A DNA stretch of 64,000 nucleotides. It comes from Gonatopus flavifemur (Eukaryota > Arthropoda > Insecta > Hymenoptera > Dryinidae). Where the stretch lies: contig JAFFJZ010000001.1 in assembly GCA_018340375.1 (NCBI GenBank), positions 57,094,001 through 57,158,000 on the forward strand, given 5' to 3'. How positions within the stretch are numbered: position 1 is the first letter of the stretch; every line of letters begins with the position of its first letter. The position numbers and the translations under genes are program-made. Below, piece after piece: positions 1-13,462 of this stretch. The notes below the pieces were generated by a model that saw only the letters and a program-made list of their open reading frames with translations, was not told the DNA's origin and did not search any database.

Positions 1-3000
1 TAAAATATTATCCAGCTTCTTTTTTTTAATATTCTCAAAGACGTATTCAAATGGTGTTGATTTTAAGATCAACCACCCCACATTTTCTTATCAATATTTC
101 ATTCAGCTCAAAGTCTCGAATCCTGACGTACGTTATACAAATTGAATTTGGATTATCAAAAGAAGAAACATCAAATACCTCGTAGCAGAAACAATGACAT
201 TGTGCCATTCTAATTTCGGAATGAATAGCTTTGATACGTGTTCCGTATCTTTTTTCTTATGAGAATGTCTAGATAAAGCAGAACGTGAGCAGCTCACGAG
301 ATGTATGAAACTAAATGATATCCTTTTACGATCTTCCGATAGATTTCAAATACTTTCGAGCGATATTATCAATTATTTGTATCTAACATTATCATCAGAG
401 GCAATGAAGAATTTTTTGATGGAATAAAATCTATAAGATAATTCGGTAAGACACGATACATTCATTTCTTACACAATTCGTGTGTGTTTTATCGTAAAAC
501 ATAGTTTGTTGACTGCAGGCAAAGTTATGAGTATTCCACTTGACAATTATCATTTAGAGATATTCGAAGAGCAAACTTATGATTCTTCACGAAGAGACAA
601 ATTCAAGTTATATGTCGTTACAGTGAAACTCAAAACATACGTCCATACGTTTCAATATCATTGGAAAAAGTTATTTTTGTACTGATGGTATTCGTTGGTT
701 TGTCTACTTTGACATAATTTTGATATGAGAAAACAATTTGATGGCAATTTATCATAGATACGTGTAGAATATTATACGCTGAGTCAGAAAATTATCTCTT
801 CATGTAAATTCGTGAATAATTATTATTGGAGTTTCCTTGATTTCAGGGTGACTTCGGTCAATTATTTGCGTTCAACATTCTAGAGCATTCTGATAACACA
901 ACAAATTTGAGAAAATTTCTAATTGTCGTTATGAAAAAGTGAAAAGCTTATTTTGAAGCCGAACAAATTCATTTCTGATCGCTCAAAACATCAATTTTAT
1001 TTTACAAATTTCAATAAAAGAAAAAAAACCCTGCTTTTATAAATATTCGAATGGAATGCTGAAAACGTGGAAATCAAAGTGATCAAATATTTTGAGTTTC
1101 CAAATTTTCTGTAAGACCAAAAAAAAATGATCATGATGCATGCAAAAATATTTCCATCGGAGATCAATGAATCCTCGTCAATTTTCATATTTTACTTATT
1201 TAAAAATACTTGGATGAAATTGAACTTTTTTCCATAAGAATGGCTATAAATTTATCAAGCTATCATCGAATGGCGCCAGTACAATATTCATAACGAAATA
1301 ATGAGCAAGCCTTTCCTACGAGAGATAATTGCAATCCACACGATAGTTATTCGATCTTATAAATTATTCAACGTTATTATTCGTAATATTTTCCTCTGTG
1401 ATTCACAAATGTAAGTCATTTGTCTTTGATTTCCTCTCGACATTAGTTTTTTTTTCTTTTCTTTATATTGAAATTGTTAGTTGTCGGTCGCCACAAGAAT
1501 AACGTAACTATAAATTTCATCTGGTTTTATTTCTCTTATTTTATTTTTTACATGTAATCAAGATCAGACACATGGGTATGTATTATGACGCATTTATTCT
1601 CCATCTACCAAACGATTCACCATTCGTAAAGTGGTAAGAGAAATCTCTGATATGTGAAGAGATAAAGAATAAATGATGCGTTAACCGATGTTACGCGCGA
1701 ATCCAATTCAATGGAGTACAAGGCGAGGGTTTGGAACTCTCGTTCAACTGAATAATTATATTATTTATGCTCGAAAATTCATTTCAACGTTGTAAAACCT
1801 TGCTAACGGTGTTAGGAATTTATAAATAAAGCTTGTCATTGATTTTATGTACCGACAATTTTTCTGTAGATTTTTTCAAAGCATTGAAAGAGCCTGAAAA
1901 ATTTTTGAATTCATATCTATTTGGTCGTAAAACAATCTTGAAAAATTGTCCACCAAGAATTGTAGAATATCTTTACATCCCTTCAAAAAAAAATATAATA
2001 TACATATATTTCTTGTACCAGAAAATTCTATTTGCATAAATCAATGAAGTTTTAAATTTAGAAAGTATGCACTTAGTTGCAATTATCCTAGCATCAAGAC
2101 CACGGCAAAGGCACTTTCCTTCTCCCCCTTCCGAGTACATAAATTATGTATTCCACCTTCTGCAATTCGTACAGTCTCTCAAAATAACATTTGAAAAAAA
2201 TCTATATTCTCGAGATTTTCCTGATACCGTGCATTTTTAAATTCGCGATAAACGACTCGATCCAAATTGATTCCACGAGCAGGGTAAAGGGAAAAAAAAA
2301 GCCATCAACAAATTTAATCGATTCGAAACGAATTCTGTCGTAAAACTCATTACTCTCAATACCTTAACGTGCTTGAATCTTTTTTGCAGGTGTTTCAAGC
2401 TGTGAATATCGATCTACTCTCGATTGCACGCAGCCGAAACCAAGGCATTGTTAGTTGAGGTAAGTAGTTGATTGTATGATCATAAGACGAAACTATACGA
2501 CGATGATCGTTTTGGTACCGATACATATGATGCATACGTGTGGGAGGAACTCGTTGAACACTCGACGACTCGATTCACACCCACATACGTATCTCTAACG
2601 AATACTCGTGTACAAAAAGTTTAATTAGGAAACTGCACAGTAGCATTGAATAACCTTAAGCTCTAATTGCATCAATACGTAAAATCTCCACTTTTGTCTC
2701 ATATATATCAGTTTTAAAGAATCTATACGTGAACGCAGGCGCTCTATTTTTATAATTCATCCTGATTTTTTTCGTAGATCGCCTTGGCGAACATATTTTC
2801 ATTACGTCCGGATGAGGGAATTCAGTTTGATTTTGAATCTACAGCAAAAAAGTTGCTTTGATCTTTGTAGCAAAGAATTTCCGGTCGATTGCATTCTTCG
2901 ATTAACTCGAGATGCTCGAAAGTTTTAATTCCCCCACATACGTTTTAGGGCAACAAATTGAAAACACTTTGACGAACAATTTCAATATGCAAATGATTTC

Positions 3001-6000
3001 ATTCAAGTTCAAGGATTGTTGTGTCTTTTTGATAAATGCACTGTGAAAAGAATCTACCAAAAACGTATAACAGAAATCTTTTAATTCCACTGTACCAATG
3101 AATTCCTGCTTTTTTTTTAATCAGTGTAGTTGTGAATTTATTGACTTCAAAGATCCGTTTTTCGTGGTAGGTATAACCTTGGATTTCCATGTGAAAAATT
3201 GCAAAAGTGAAATAAGAACTCTCGTTCGAAGTTTCGAATTAGAATTTACGTAAGTCATAAATTAATGTGTAACGAGACACGGTTATTGTCGAAGATTCAT
3301 TAAATATGATCGTTTATGATGTTGACTTAATCATACGCTATTAAAATTGAAAAAATTATGTCCGATGATGAACAGAGGATAACTACGTTTATTTAATGAG
3401 CAAGAACTCATTTTCATCGGGAGAATTGGTATCAATTAAAGCAATTAACAGAACCTTCAAATCGATACGGCCTGCGGAAAAGTATTATTGAAAGCAATTC
3501 AATTCTGTATCAGAAATACGTATATGTATTGATCGTTAAAAATAAATAAATTTCTTCGCTTTTACTGACATTATTCAAATAATGACTAGGAAACAACAAA
3601 AAGCATCTTAAGGTATCATGCATTCATTATATTTCCGAAGATCATTGATTCAAATCACAAATGATGATAATAATCCATGAAATAAATTATGAAATAAAAT
3701 TCGTGTTTAAAATGAAACAAAAAACCATAAATTACTCAGCGAGAAATAAATGATTCATGTAGTTTGGTCTTGCTTGAGCGAGCAGGATATTATACAATGA
3801 AGCAAAAACCCTTGACATGTAAACGACACGTTTGATGTGATACTACTCTACCAAAAAACAAAGCAAGTTCAACCGCATTGAAAAACTGTAAATGAAAATA
3901 GCTAAATCGTATGATAACATCATCACGATGGAAGATAGTTTATCTTTGAGAACTACTCGGTTTAAACAATTTCAAACTTGTCGTTGTATAACTTTATATG
4001 ATTTTCTTTTATACTATTGAACGGATAATTTTATGTTTAAATGAAAAAAAAGCATTCATCAGTTTCTTCATAGAAAAACACATTAATTGGAGAAATATTT
4101 TTGTGATGCGTTAAGAGTGTATTGCGTCTTGATTGAATTATCCGTAAAAGAAAAGATTTAACGCTGCGATATAAAATATTTTTCCTTGAGTTTACTCGTG
4201 TACGAGAGGCAAAGTGTAAAACAGGAGTTTATTATTTTCAAACGAGAGATGTTGAATTTCAACATGAAATTTCAAAGCTATACATTTGCAAAATATCAAA
4301 ATTTTTATTGAAAATTATGGAGTATTCATTTAATTTACTATTAATTTGATTTTCAAAACACTTAATTGATATGTAAAATAGTGAAACTTTGACACATCAC
4401 GTGACTGGACTGAGACGAGAGAGCAATCAATTATCGATTAAGTTGACGAATTATTCGCTCGACAATTAAAAAGTACAAAAAAAGAAAAATTTCACAGTCA
4501 AACAAAGATAAGATATTATATTTTTGTCATGTAAAATGTTGATGAAGCGCTTTGAACTGATTCAGGTTGAAACAGATGTTCTTTTAATAAATATCAATTA
4601 CTCTCAACACAGTCTTCAATCATAATTAGCTCATAATCGATTCAAAATTCAAATATACTTTCCTTGTCGTAGAGTAAATGATGGAAATCGGTTACACAAC
4701 TAAAATTACCATTTGTAAAGGAATTTGCTTGCACTCAGAGAATTTATCTCCCTGTTTTGCAGATGTTCATGAAAGTCTTCTTTCCTTTTTCAAATTTTCT
4801 TCTCCCGAGCCTGAGTACACGAGGCATGTATGTCTCGTATATTATTTTATTTTAACATCGTTGATCATCATTATGTGATTATAAATTCATACGATAGGTC
4901 TGAGAAATATTAATAATGAACAAATATTCATACTCCATACATATTCAATATTACCATCGTGATATAGAATGCAATTTCAAACGATATCTAGTATATAATG
5001 TTAGCATAAAACTTTTCTAGGGAAAATAAGAATCCAGTTAAAACTTGAACCGGTTTTTCTTTGCCGAATGGAGAGTGAATGGTTCGAGTTATAACTTGGT
5101 TTGAGTCAGAAGATAAATGTTGCTTCTCCACGCTCTTAAATGTCGTTCTTCTTCAAAAAGTAGGGTAATCAGCCGAAAGATATCGAAGATCGAAGTTTTA
5201 TGTATGCAAAATGTCACAGAGGTATGAAAAATGTTAGATCTGCTCGACGAACAATTCCACCGATGAGTCAATAAATTTTCAATTCCAAAATAAAAAAAAA
5301 AAAGCTCAGATTTTTTAGTTCAAATTTTAGTGGAATCGAACTATTGAATTGCAACGGTATCGAGTCTCTGTTGAGAGTGCATGTTGTATGAAACTAGTCC
5401 AGTGCGAGTGAACAATGAATGACAATAACAAAAAATATTCTTTGATAAGTAGAGTTTATATGATTATGTGGTGAGGTTTATCGACCATGCGTTTAATTAC
5501 GACAACAGTACCATTCTATTCATGTAAGAAGTTAATGACTATTTGAATAGCACGATGTTATTTTTCACGCCGCACACACAGTGGTAAACAACCGTAGATG
5601 TCAACCGCGTGTCGAGCTTTCTAAGCGTCAAGTAATAAAGTGCCTATCCTCTTAGCTCTTGCTAAAGTACAGGTACCTTGATATGCTTATCTAACGTTGA
5701 ACAGCCAACACACTGTCGTTGATACTTTATTTTGGCTTGATATGGAGTCACGTTTGGGTAATATATGGTTATCCGAATACATGCTTTAGATGCGCAAACA
5801 AGGGAGAAAACACGAACGATTCTAAGTAAATATCTACGATGACAGATATCGGGTACACAAACTTCTTCATTCGAGCGAATCGATACTCGAATTGTTTAAT
5901 TGAATTCCCTGATTCGACCACATTCGCGATCAACGATAAATACTCTGACCTTAATACGCGAGCGTAGTATTCTAATTTAAAGAAACTGTGTAACATTTCC

Positions 6001-7356
6001 TCATAACCCGAGGGAAAAGAATGCACATGAACAAGAACATAGAATTACTTCTAACGATGCTCCGTAAAAAGTAATCTACCATAATAAGTACGACAGATAA
6101 TGTTCGTACAGTGTTTAATGATAACTTGCAGGTACCATTTATCAATGTCGGATTAGCTTGTGATGAGATTTACGAGCTCACAACACCTAACTGTAACTAG
6201 AATTTTCTGAAACGTTGACCCCGAGAGAACAAATACTCCAGCACGATACATGATGTATTATAACAACAATTATCCTATAAATGAAGCATAATTATGCAAC
6301 AACATATCACGTGGACATTTTGAATCTCGAAAATTATCTAATCGACAAGTACCTACCGTGTGACATCAAATGAAATACAATAACCGTTATAAATTATAAC
6401 GGTCGATAGGGTTGTTTATTACGGTAGCAAATTGTAGAAAATTATACATCCAATGATAAGAACGAATTCTCATACTTTATTAGGATAATAATACTAAACA
6501 ATAAAAATACATGGGAATGAAATATGATGGGATAAATGAAACTTTTCATTGCTTTTCATTTGAATTGTACTCGATGTCATGAATCAAGAATACGAATATG
6601 TCACTACACACCGTTTGAGAGAGATCCGCAGAAAATTGACTATGTTATTGGAAAGCGAAACGTGAATGAATCGATCAAAGATCTGAATCAAGATCAATCG
6701 GAAGATGGATGCGAATCAAGTGAGTAACAGAGAAGCGAAAAGAAATTACACGCAACGATCAATCAAAACGACTGGTTGGTAGCAAATGTGCACGGTAATC
6801 GCTATGATTTTGTCAACAACTGATCGCACATCGTTAGTTTTGCGTAAAGTATTAACGCTTTCGCTTGTTCGCGGTAAAACATCACATGATATTAACTCTT
6901 CATTTGCTAACAAATTGATTTACTTCCACGCTTGCTCCCACACCGCGGATCATTTAACTACGTCACATCATATAAGTTGAATTCCTGGTAAGAATTTTAA
7001 TATGTTATTTTACAGCGAAAGTGTACTGCGAAATTGCATTTTAAATGGAAAAAAAGGGTAGATGCGCTGAAAGCAATATTCCAAACTTTTCGTAAAAAAT
7101 GCGAATGGGTTCAATTTTTCATTCGAAATCACAAATTTATCCCACATCGCGTGGTGATTTTTTGTACACAGTTTTTTTTATGTGCACATTTCAAAGTATA
7201 ATATTCATGAAAGTGACTTAAGAATATTGAATAACGGTGGTTGGGAGAATTCTTTGTGGGGAATTCCAGCTGAATAAGATCGATAGGAATTTGGTGATGA
7301 TTTCATTGTGAAATCCGAGGGAAGAATTCGATATAGTTACTATATAAGTTATATAT
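1..7356. other. Gene-poor AT-rich DNA
   Basis: I recognise no protein-coding gene here. Open frames are short, low in complexity and without splice context or a recognisable domain. The one stretch that looks processed is a 70-base block at 2390-2459, listed separately. A frame at 6536-6727 ends next to a good donor-like site but has no recognisable content. No tRNA or rRNA was seen. The stretch could be intergenic or part of a long intron of a gene outside the window. Confidence 0.6.
2390..2459 (+). other. Candidate noncoding exon
   Basis: A 70-base block lies between a strong acceptor (a T-rich tract ending TTTTTTGCAG at 2389) and a consensus donor (GAG followed by GTAAGTAG at 2460). All three forward frames contain a stop, two of them only at the very end, so an internal coding exon is unlikely. 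A spliced 5'-UTR exon or a lncRNA exon fits better. The call rests on splice-site quality alone; no partner exon was identified. Confidence 0.35.
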
Positions 7357-7746
7357 AAATTATATCAGGGCATATTATAAGGGTCAGTTCTCACCAAAAA
7401 GTTGGTTCTAAAAGAAAATGATCAGTTCTAAAACGTAAAAACGGTTGTTTCTTAAAAAGTTACCCAATTTTCAGCGAAATGTTTTCCTCTTTCTTTGAAT
7501 CGGGTATCCAATATTGCCTTGTTACAGAATGAGCCTTTCGTCTCATATCAAGGGGTATAGTGAGTTCAGTAGTGATACTTATTCTGAAAAACTAAGACTT
7601 TATGCCAAAGGTAAAAGTAAGGAAGTATCGAATAATTGAAGAAATACTGGTCACACAAATTTTTTACGTTTTTTTGTTTAGAAATCGAATGTCCACCGGT
7701 TCGGTTAGTTCTTAAATTTCCTTCGAATATGCCCTGAATTATATAG
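7357..7746. mobile_element. MITE-like inverted-repeat element
   Basis: Inverted ends built on TTATATCAGGGCATATT (left, about 7360-7376) and its reverse complement at 7725-7742 (GAATATGCCCTGAATTATAT). The ends enclose about 370 bases with no coding frame of note. The similarity continues inward for a few bases (AAGG). This fits a small non-autonomous DNA element; the family is not identified. Confidence 0.55.
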
Positions 7747-8627
7747 AACTCGAGAACTTGCTTGATGCAGCCAAACACAACGAATTTATGAATTATTTCA
7801 TCAATACACTCCTGGCAAAAAATGAGAAATGTAATATATTCAATCAAATTTTTGTGAAATTAATAAGATTTTATGATACATTTCAATCAAGAGACTGTAA
7901 TCTCATTGACGTATTACGATAGATTTCATTGATTCGAGTTATCAAATTACGTAAAATCCATTTGGCGGGATTCGATTTTGGCACAATACTTTCAGATAAT
8001 ACGAAGCCTGCTTATCGGCTTTCGGATTCAACACCTTCATTCTCTTATTTTCATGCATGAGAAAATAACTCATGCATACATTTTCCGTTACACGAAGATG
8101 GAATACGAAATATAAGATACAAAATTTTAATTTCGATTCTGGCGGATAAAAATTGAGTAACACATTGAAATAAATGGCAAGACGAAGGAGAATACAAATA
8201 AAAAGGATCACCACGAGATTATGCGAAAATACTGACGCGAGTAAATCCTGTTCCTTCGATTTATCGAACGATTTTAAAATAACTTTATTTCATACTGGTT
8301 ATTCACTTATAATCATGGTAGAATTATGTGATAGCTTCATTCGCTGTACCTTTCCTTTATTTCACTTGGTTCCGAATGTGTGAAGTTAAGAAAATCTATT
8401 GGTTTTCCGTTACTTCGATCGGTTAAGAGGATACTAGCGAAATCGTTTATTATAAACTACAGGCAAATGTTTGAATAAAATAGAAATATCGTTCCGTACA
8501 GTACTTCTCTGATACAAGTAGAATTCCCGGGTAAAAATGAAAATTGATTCACTCCAGGCCCCGTTTCGGCCCAAGTTTGAGCCCAAACAGGGCCTCAAAT
8601 GACTCAATTTGCAATCGAGGAAATTTC

Positions 8628-8822
8628 TACACGGAGAAAAAAGTATTGCTGGCATGACAAGCAGGTCTGTTACTATAGCGCCTACAAAAAATTAGACTTT
8701 TTTGCTGACATAAACAAATTTGTTAACAGAACTAACGTCTTTGCTGCTGGAGTGAATATTTTTGCGAGGACAACAAATTTCTTTGAAGGCGCTACAGTAG
8801 CAAACTATTTTTTCTCCGTGTA
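8628..8822. mobile_element. MITE, TACACGGAGAAAAAA ends
   Basis: A 195-base element with terminal inverted repeats TACACGGAGAAAAAA and TTTTTTCTCCGTGTA. Further inside, a second matched pair (TATAGCGCCTACAAA against TTTGAAGGCGCTACAGTA) extends the foldback. No coding capacity. A diverged relative of the left half lies at about 59938. Confidence 0.7.
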
Positions 8823-9084
8823 CTTGGGTTGTTGCACAGAACGATATTTTTATTGAATTGACTCGATTGCTGGTAGTTTGTGACAAATGATTCGGATGCT
8901 GCCACGCTAAATGACGAAATTGAAGCTTAGAGGTGACGGAATAAATCTAATCGAATTTTGACATATGAAGAAGATACAAGCGCAAGACGTGGTTGTATCT
9001 GGTTGTATCGTTTCCTAATCCAGGAATTCAGCATTGTAGATGTACAAACTGCTAGAAAAATTGCTGAAACAGCAAGATCTTTGC

Positions 9085-9434
9085 TACACTGAGAAAAAGG
9101 TTTCCTTCTGACAAATCAACGCATTTGGTTGAGCATTTTCAAACAGTATCATTTCATACAAATAAGACATATTGATTATAACCAAACATTGTGTTGAGTC
9201 AAGAAATTCATATTTATTAACTATAACCGAATCATTCATTTGATTCAAAGTGATTGAAGTTGATGTGAATGAATGAGAATTTTTGTTAAATTCAGATCTA
9301 TCGAATCATAATCGGTATAAAGTTGACTCAAAGAAATATGTGGTGTATTCAACAACTATGTGATAAAATGAATATACGATTTATTTAATGTAAACAAATC
9401 TCATTTGAGTCAACGAATCCTTTTTCTCAATGTA
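9085..9434. mobile_element. MITE, ACACTGAGAAAAAGG ends
   Basis: An approximately 350-base element whose ends read TACACTGAGAAAAAGG on the left and CCTTTTTCTCAATGTA on the right. The interior is AT-rich and noncoding, with repeated TTGAGTCAA/ATTTGAGTC-like words near both ends. The CACTGAGAAAAA start recurs at 10138 and 51969, suggesting a superfamily of related ends. Confidence 0.6.
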
Positions 9435-9840
9435 TAACAACAAACGTTTTGCCAATTCAGTGAAGTAGATTTTCAAAAATCGCTATTTTAGCAAGAATTT
9501 TAATCTGCATGTGTCCACCAATTTCGTTCATCAACCTCAAATCCACGTAGTGTGACTTGGAGGTGACGTATCTCATCGGTGGTGCGGTGATTTTTTCATC
9601 GCTGTACCTACAATAATTACAGCTGTAGTTATTTTTTAGCTACCGCAGTAGGACATCGTAACTGTAACTGTCGGATTTAGTGGTTGATGTTTGGATAGCC
9701 AAATAATTTAGCTGTGGATGTTTTGCTGTTACCGCTAAATCAGTAGGTGTGACAGTTGAAAAATAGCTCCCGTAGCTAATTTTTGGCTATCCAAATAATA
9801 GCTCATTATATTTTTTCATGGTGTGCACCATGGTGTACTG

Positions 9841-10041
9841 TTAACGTGATACCAGCGCTATAATTTTTACGGGACAAACTAAAAAAAAATGCACGCAATA
9901 ATTCAAAATATCCCTCTGTACAGCACTTCTTCAGCAGTTCAAGATATGTTGTACAGAGAGATATTTTGAATTAATGTAAGTATTTGTATGTAGTTCGTGC
10001 CGAAAAGATTTTTAAAAGCCCAGCCGCTGGTATCCCCTTAA
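9841..10041. mobile_element. TTAA-flanked MITE
   Basis: The element is bounded by TTAA on both sides. Its inverted ends are GATACCAGCG on the left and CCGCTGGTATC on the right. A strong inner foldback pairs 9901-9922 (ATTCAAAATATCCCTCTGTA) with 9950-9971. TTAA duplication is the known target preference of piggyBac-type and some other DNA transposons, so a non-autonomous member of such a group is possible. The ends are too short to name a family. Confidence 0.6.
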
Positions 10042-10137
10042 GATGGGGAAAACTTACATGGTATGGCGGTGAGGTTATGGATCATGTTTCACCATTAAAT
10101 CCATTGGAATTTCGTAGTAAGGAGTAACAGGAATGAT

Positions 10138-10305
10138 TCACTGAGAAAAAATTATAGCTGAAAACGAGTCAGATACATTTTTATACACGTGATATACATA
10201 TTTTCCATTGAAGTAGCTATGAGAATCACTATGATAGTAAAAATATAGCTACTGTCACTAAAAACTGTACCCGCGCTAATTTTCAGTTGCATTTTCTTCT
10301 GTTAT
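10138..10305. mobile_element. Probable decayed MITE
   Basis: Starts with CACTGAGAAAAAATTATAGC. The right side carries a weaker, diverged inverted counterpart (TTTTCAGTTGCATTTTCTTC). Noncoding. Boundaries are approximate because the right end is degraded. Confidence 0.35.
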
Positions 10306-13087
10306 TAATTCATAGAAAGTATCAAGTAGTAGCAGTTTTGATGAGAATGTATGTTACGTACCCAGTTTGAAAAGTCAGATAGAAACCGATTGAAAAGGCC
10401 AAAAACCGCATTCAAATTTTATGTGTTTCCATTTGTTTCTCTCTGACCGTAAAAACCGTAAACAGGGTTTTTCTCACAATATAATTTTGTCTTGACTTTA
10501 CTGTAAATTATAGTCATTCCTAAAGTAACTGACGTTCATGTGATTACGATTGAATACGTTCAATTGAACTTGGAAGAATATTGCATTATATTCTCTTCAG
10601 ATTCTGATTTATATTGGGATTTGATTTATTTATATTCATGAATTATCAACGCCATAACGGTGTCTGATTATTTTATATCGGATTATCAAAATGATTATCA
10701 ATTTGCATGAAGTTTCGATCGAGATTTTATAACATTCAATATAAACTCGACAAATTTTCTATAAAAAATATTGATATTGACAAATACCGTCCATCATTAA
10801 CCAAAACAATTTCAAGCGATTGTTGAGGAAGAGAAGAGCGCAAAAGTGGCTTTACCAGGAATTATTTTTGCTTTATTAATCGGAATCAGCTGAAAATACT
10901 GAGAAACGGCGAATTTAACCGGCGATACAGTGATTCTCAGTAATTTACACGGAGGAAATATTGTATTATCACTATGAAAAAATTGTAACGAAGGACCATA
11001 TCTCATAAAGATGAAAAGAAACGTGATTATGTTCATCAGTGCCAACATAGATACTTGTTTAAACATTTTTCATAGTAAATTAGACTAAGATCGTACGATT
11101 TCGTCTCATGCGGCTAGTCTGGTCCCTCTGGTATATTTTGTTAGTAATTTTAAATATAATATTCTCTCCGTGTATCGTTCTTTATTAAAAATTTCCAGCA
11201 GGGATACTCTGGTGTGGAGTGTAATAATATTTTAGGTGATCATCTTTGTATGCGCGCATAATCTATCGAACGCGAAAAATAGAAGTTGATGGATCGAAGT
11301 GGACCGAAGTGATGTCTCCTTAGGTCATCCACATATGTCGCTCAAGAAGTTTTTGGAATAGAAGAAGCCCATTAAAATACTCATTAAAACTAATTAACAG
11401 GTTCATCTTAGATAACTTTGCTTCAACCATGGCTTGAGAAGCACTTGGATAAACGAGAAAATGAAGACAATAATGGAATGCATCTCATTATACGCATAAC
11501 ACAATGAGCAGAATGAAAATTATTTCATTAGAAAATTCATTAATTTGTCTCTGTTTAAAATGTTCCATAGAAAATTATAATTCACTGCAGAAAAAAATTG
11601 AGACTTACTTTTAAAACGTGGATAGTTTTTAATGAGCGTTTTGAATCGAGAATTTACCATTACAACTGTAGTTTTCGATAATACGGTTTCAAGAGTTCCT
11701 AATAGTAAATTTTCAAACTATTACAAAATCATATTACGACATGGTTTTTTCTGCATAAAAAAAAATTCCACGTACTATTGAAAATTAAAGATTAATAGTG
11801 AAACTATGAACCAAAAGACTCATTGAGAACTAACTGTGAGTTTTTCCAACAGTTTTCAATAAAAAAAAATTTCAATTAAAAATCTGTATTCACTGATCAA
11901 ATGAAATAGTTGAATTGTACATTACAATTTGTATAATAAAGTGAACTGATCTAAAATTCCTTTTTCATTCAATTTTTCCTGCTTTTTCAGTTAATTATGA
12001 AAATACAACGACCATGAAACTAGGAAATGTAATTACATTGAAAACAAAGCATTGTTAATGTGATGAATTCCACGTACACCACAGAACTCTTCAAGTTCAT
12101 CATCATTGCAACAACACATTTGTAAAATCAACATATCATTATATTGAATTCATAAAAGGTTTTTTAAGGTGACCATGGATCAAGGAAGAATAATAGTTTT
12201 GTTTCCTTTATGGAGTCTTTCTTGTAAGAAAAGTTGACGAAAATGTGTCCAAAAATAAGGTAATGAAACCGTTCCAATGTGAAATCAAATTAATTTCGGG
12301 ATTCAATAGTCTATAGATGTGATGAATTCTCAGAGCTTTTTCTCACTTCAGTGGCGGATTCCGTCCCTGGAAAAACAATCAAGGGATGTTTCCCAGAATT
12401 GGAACAGATTTCTCGACAAATAGTTCTGTGAACCTCCATTCTTTTTATATATAATAATTAACTATAAAACCAGTTGGGCATGGATGACAGATGTGGTATA
12501 TGAATCTATAAATTTTCAATGCTCATGAGTGTGGTACTAGAATTGATACATAATACTGAGGATCACTGTGGGGCTCCAAAACCTAACAGTATGTCTGTTT
12601 TTTCAGAAAGCAATTCTGACTTAGAAAATTGAACCTCGTTGTTGAAAGTCTAGGTCAAATAACCCTGCTGACCCTCTCTTTCCTGTTCTTCGTCTCTCGG
12701 TTGTGGCCTGTGCACTGCTTACGGATATATAATACATTATTTTAATTTCAAGAAATTTATTACCTATATCCCTGTTTTCAGTTCTCTTCTCATAAATCTA
12801 TTCTTGAAATATGTAGAAATGTAAATGTAGAAAAAAAGGTAAATTATTTGGTCATTGGACTGTACATTAGAGAAAGAAATACTAGGCGTTTGAGTTAAAG
12901 TTGGAGATTTCAAATGAAAAAAATGCTGATGTTCATCAAGTTTAGATATCTTTGTATGAAATTTGATAGGAATTTTCAAATAAGAATCTTCATATATAAT
13001 ATATGAGAAGCAAAATGATTTTTGGATATTGCAGGACTGCAATATTCCTTTATATATTTTTTATTCTTTTGATTGGAATAATCTGCT
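10306..13087. other. Gene-empty stretch
   Basis: AT-rich sequence with no gene I can support. Open frames are short and of low complexity. Long A runs and words shared with the flanking repeats suggest further old, decayed element fragments, but none has clear ends. Confidence 0.5.
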
Positions 13088-13462
13088 GAAAATTTCCCAT
13101 TGGAAACGATAGATGTTTTCCTGTCGTTTTGAATATGGCTTCTAAATTGAGAACTCTCGTTTTCTATTGTAATGAAACGATAAAACGTATGGTATTCTTA
13201 TGGGACTTACCACAGGCTGAATGGAAGTGTATCGTCAACGTCCTATTAAAATCGTTACAATTATTGTGAAAAACAATATACATTCTTGTGCAAATATCTG
13301 CAATGTTTTTTATAGAAAATTTAAAATAAAATCCCTCACAGCCTGTGGTAAATCTCATAGAATGCAATACCTTTTAGCGTTCAATTACGATGAAAAGACG
13401 AGAATTCAAAATTCGAAAACCACATATAAAAAAATCTATTATTTCCTGTGGGAAATTTTTGA
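13088..13462. mobile_element. Foldback element with long inverted arms
   Basis: Two long imperfect arms face each other. On the left are AAAATTTCCCATTGGAAA, then GAACTCTCGTTTTC, then GGGACTTACCACAGGCTG. On the right, in reverse order and complement, are CAGCCTGTGGTAAATCTC, then GACGAGAATTC, then TCCTGTGGGAAATTTTT. Arms are well over 100 bases, the spacer is short and there is no coding content. Arm-like sequence appears again near 62970-63040, so the family is repeated in this genome. Confidence 0.65.

Noticed and set aside
8599..8856. 85-residue plus-strand frame with apparent repeats in the protein
   Set aside because: It lies almost entirely within the 8628-8822 MITE, and its protein repeats reflect the inverted arms.
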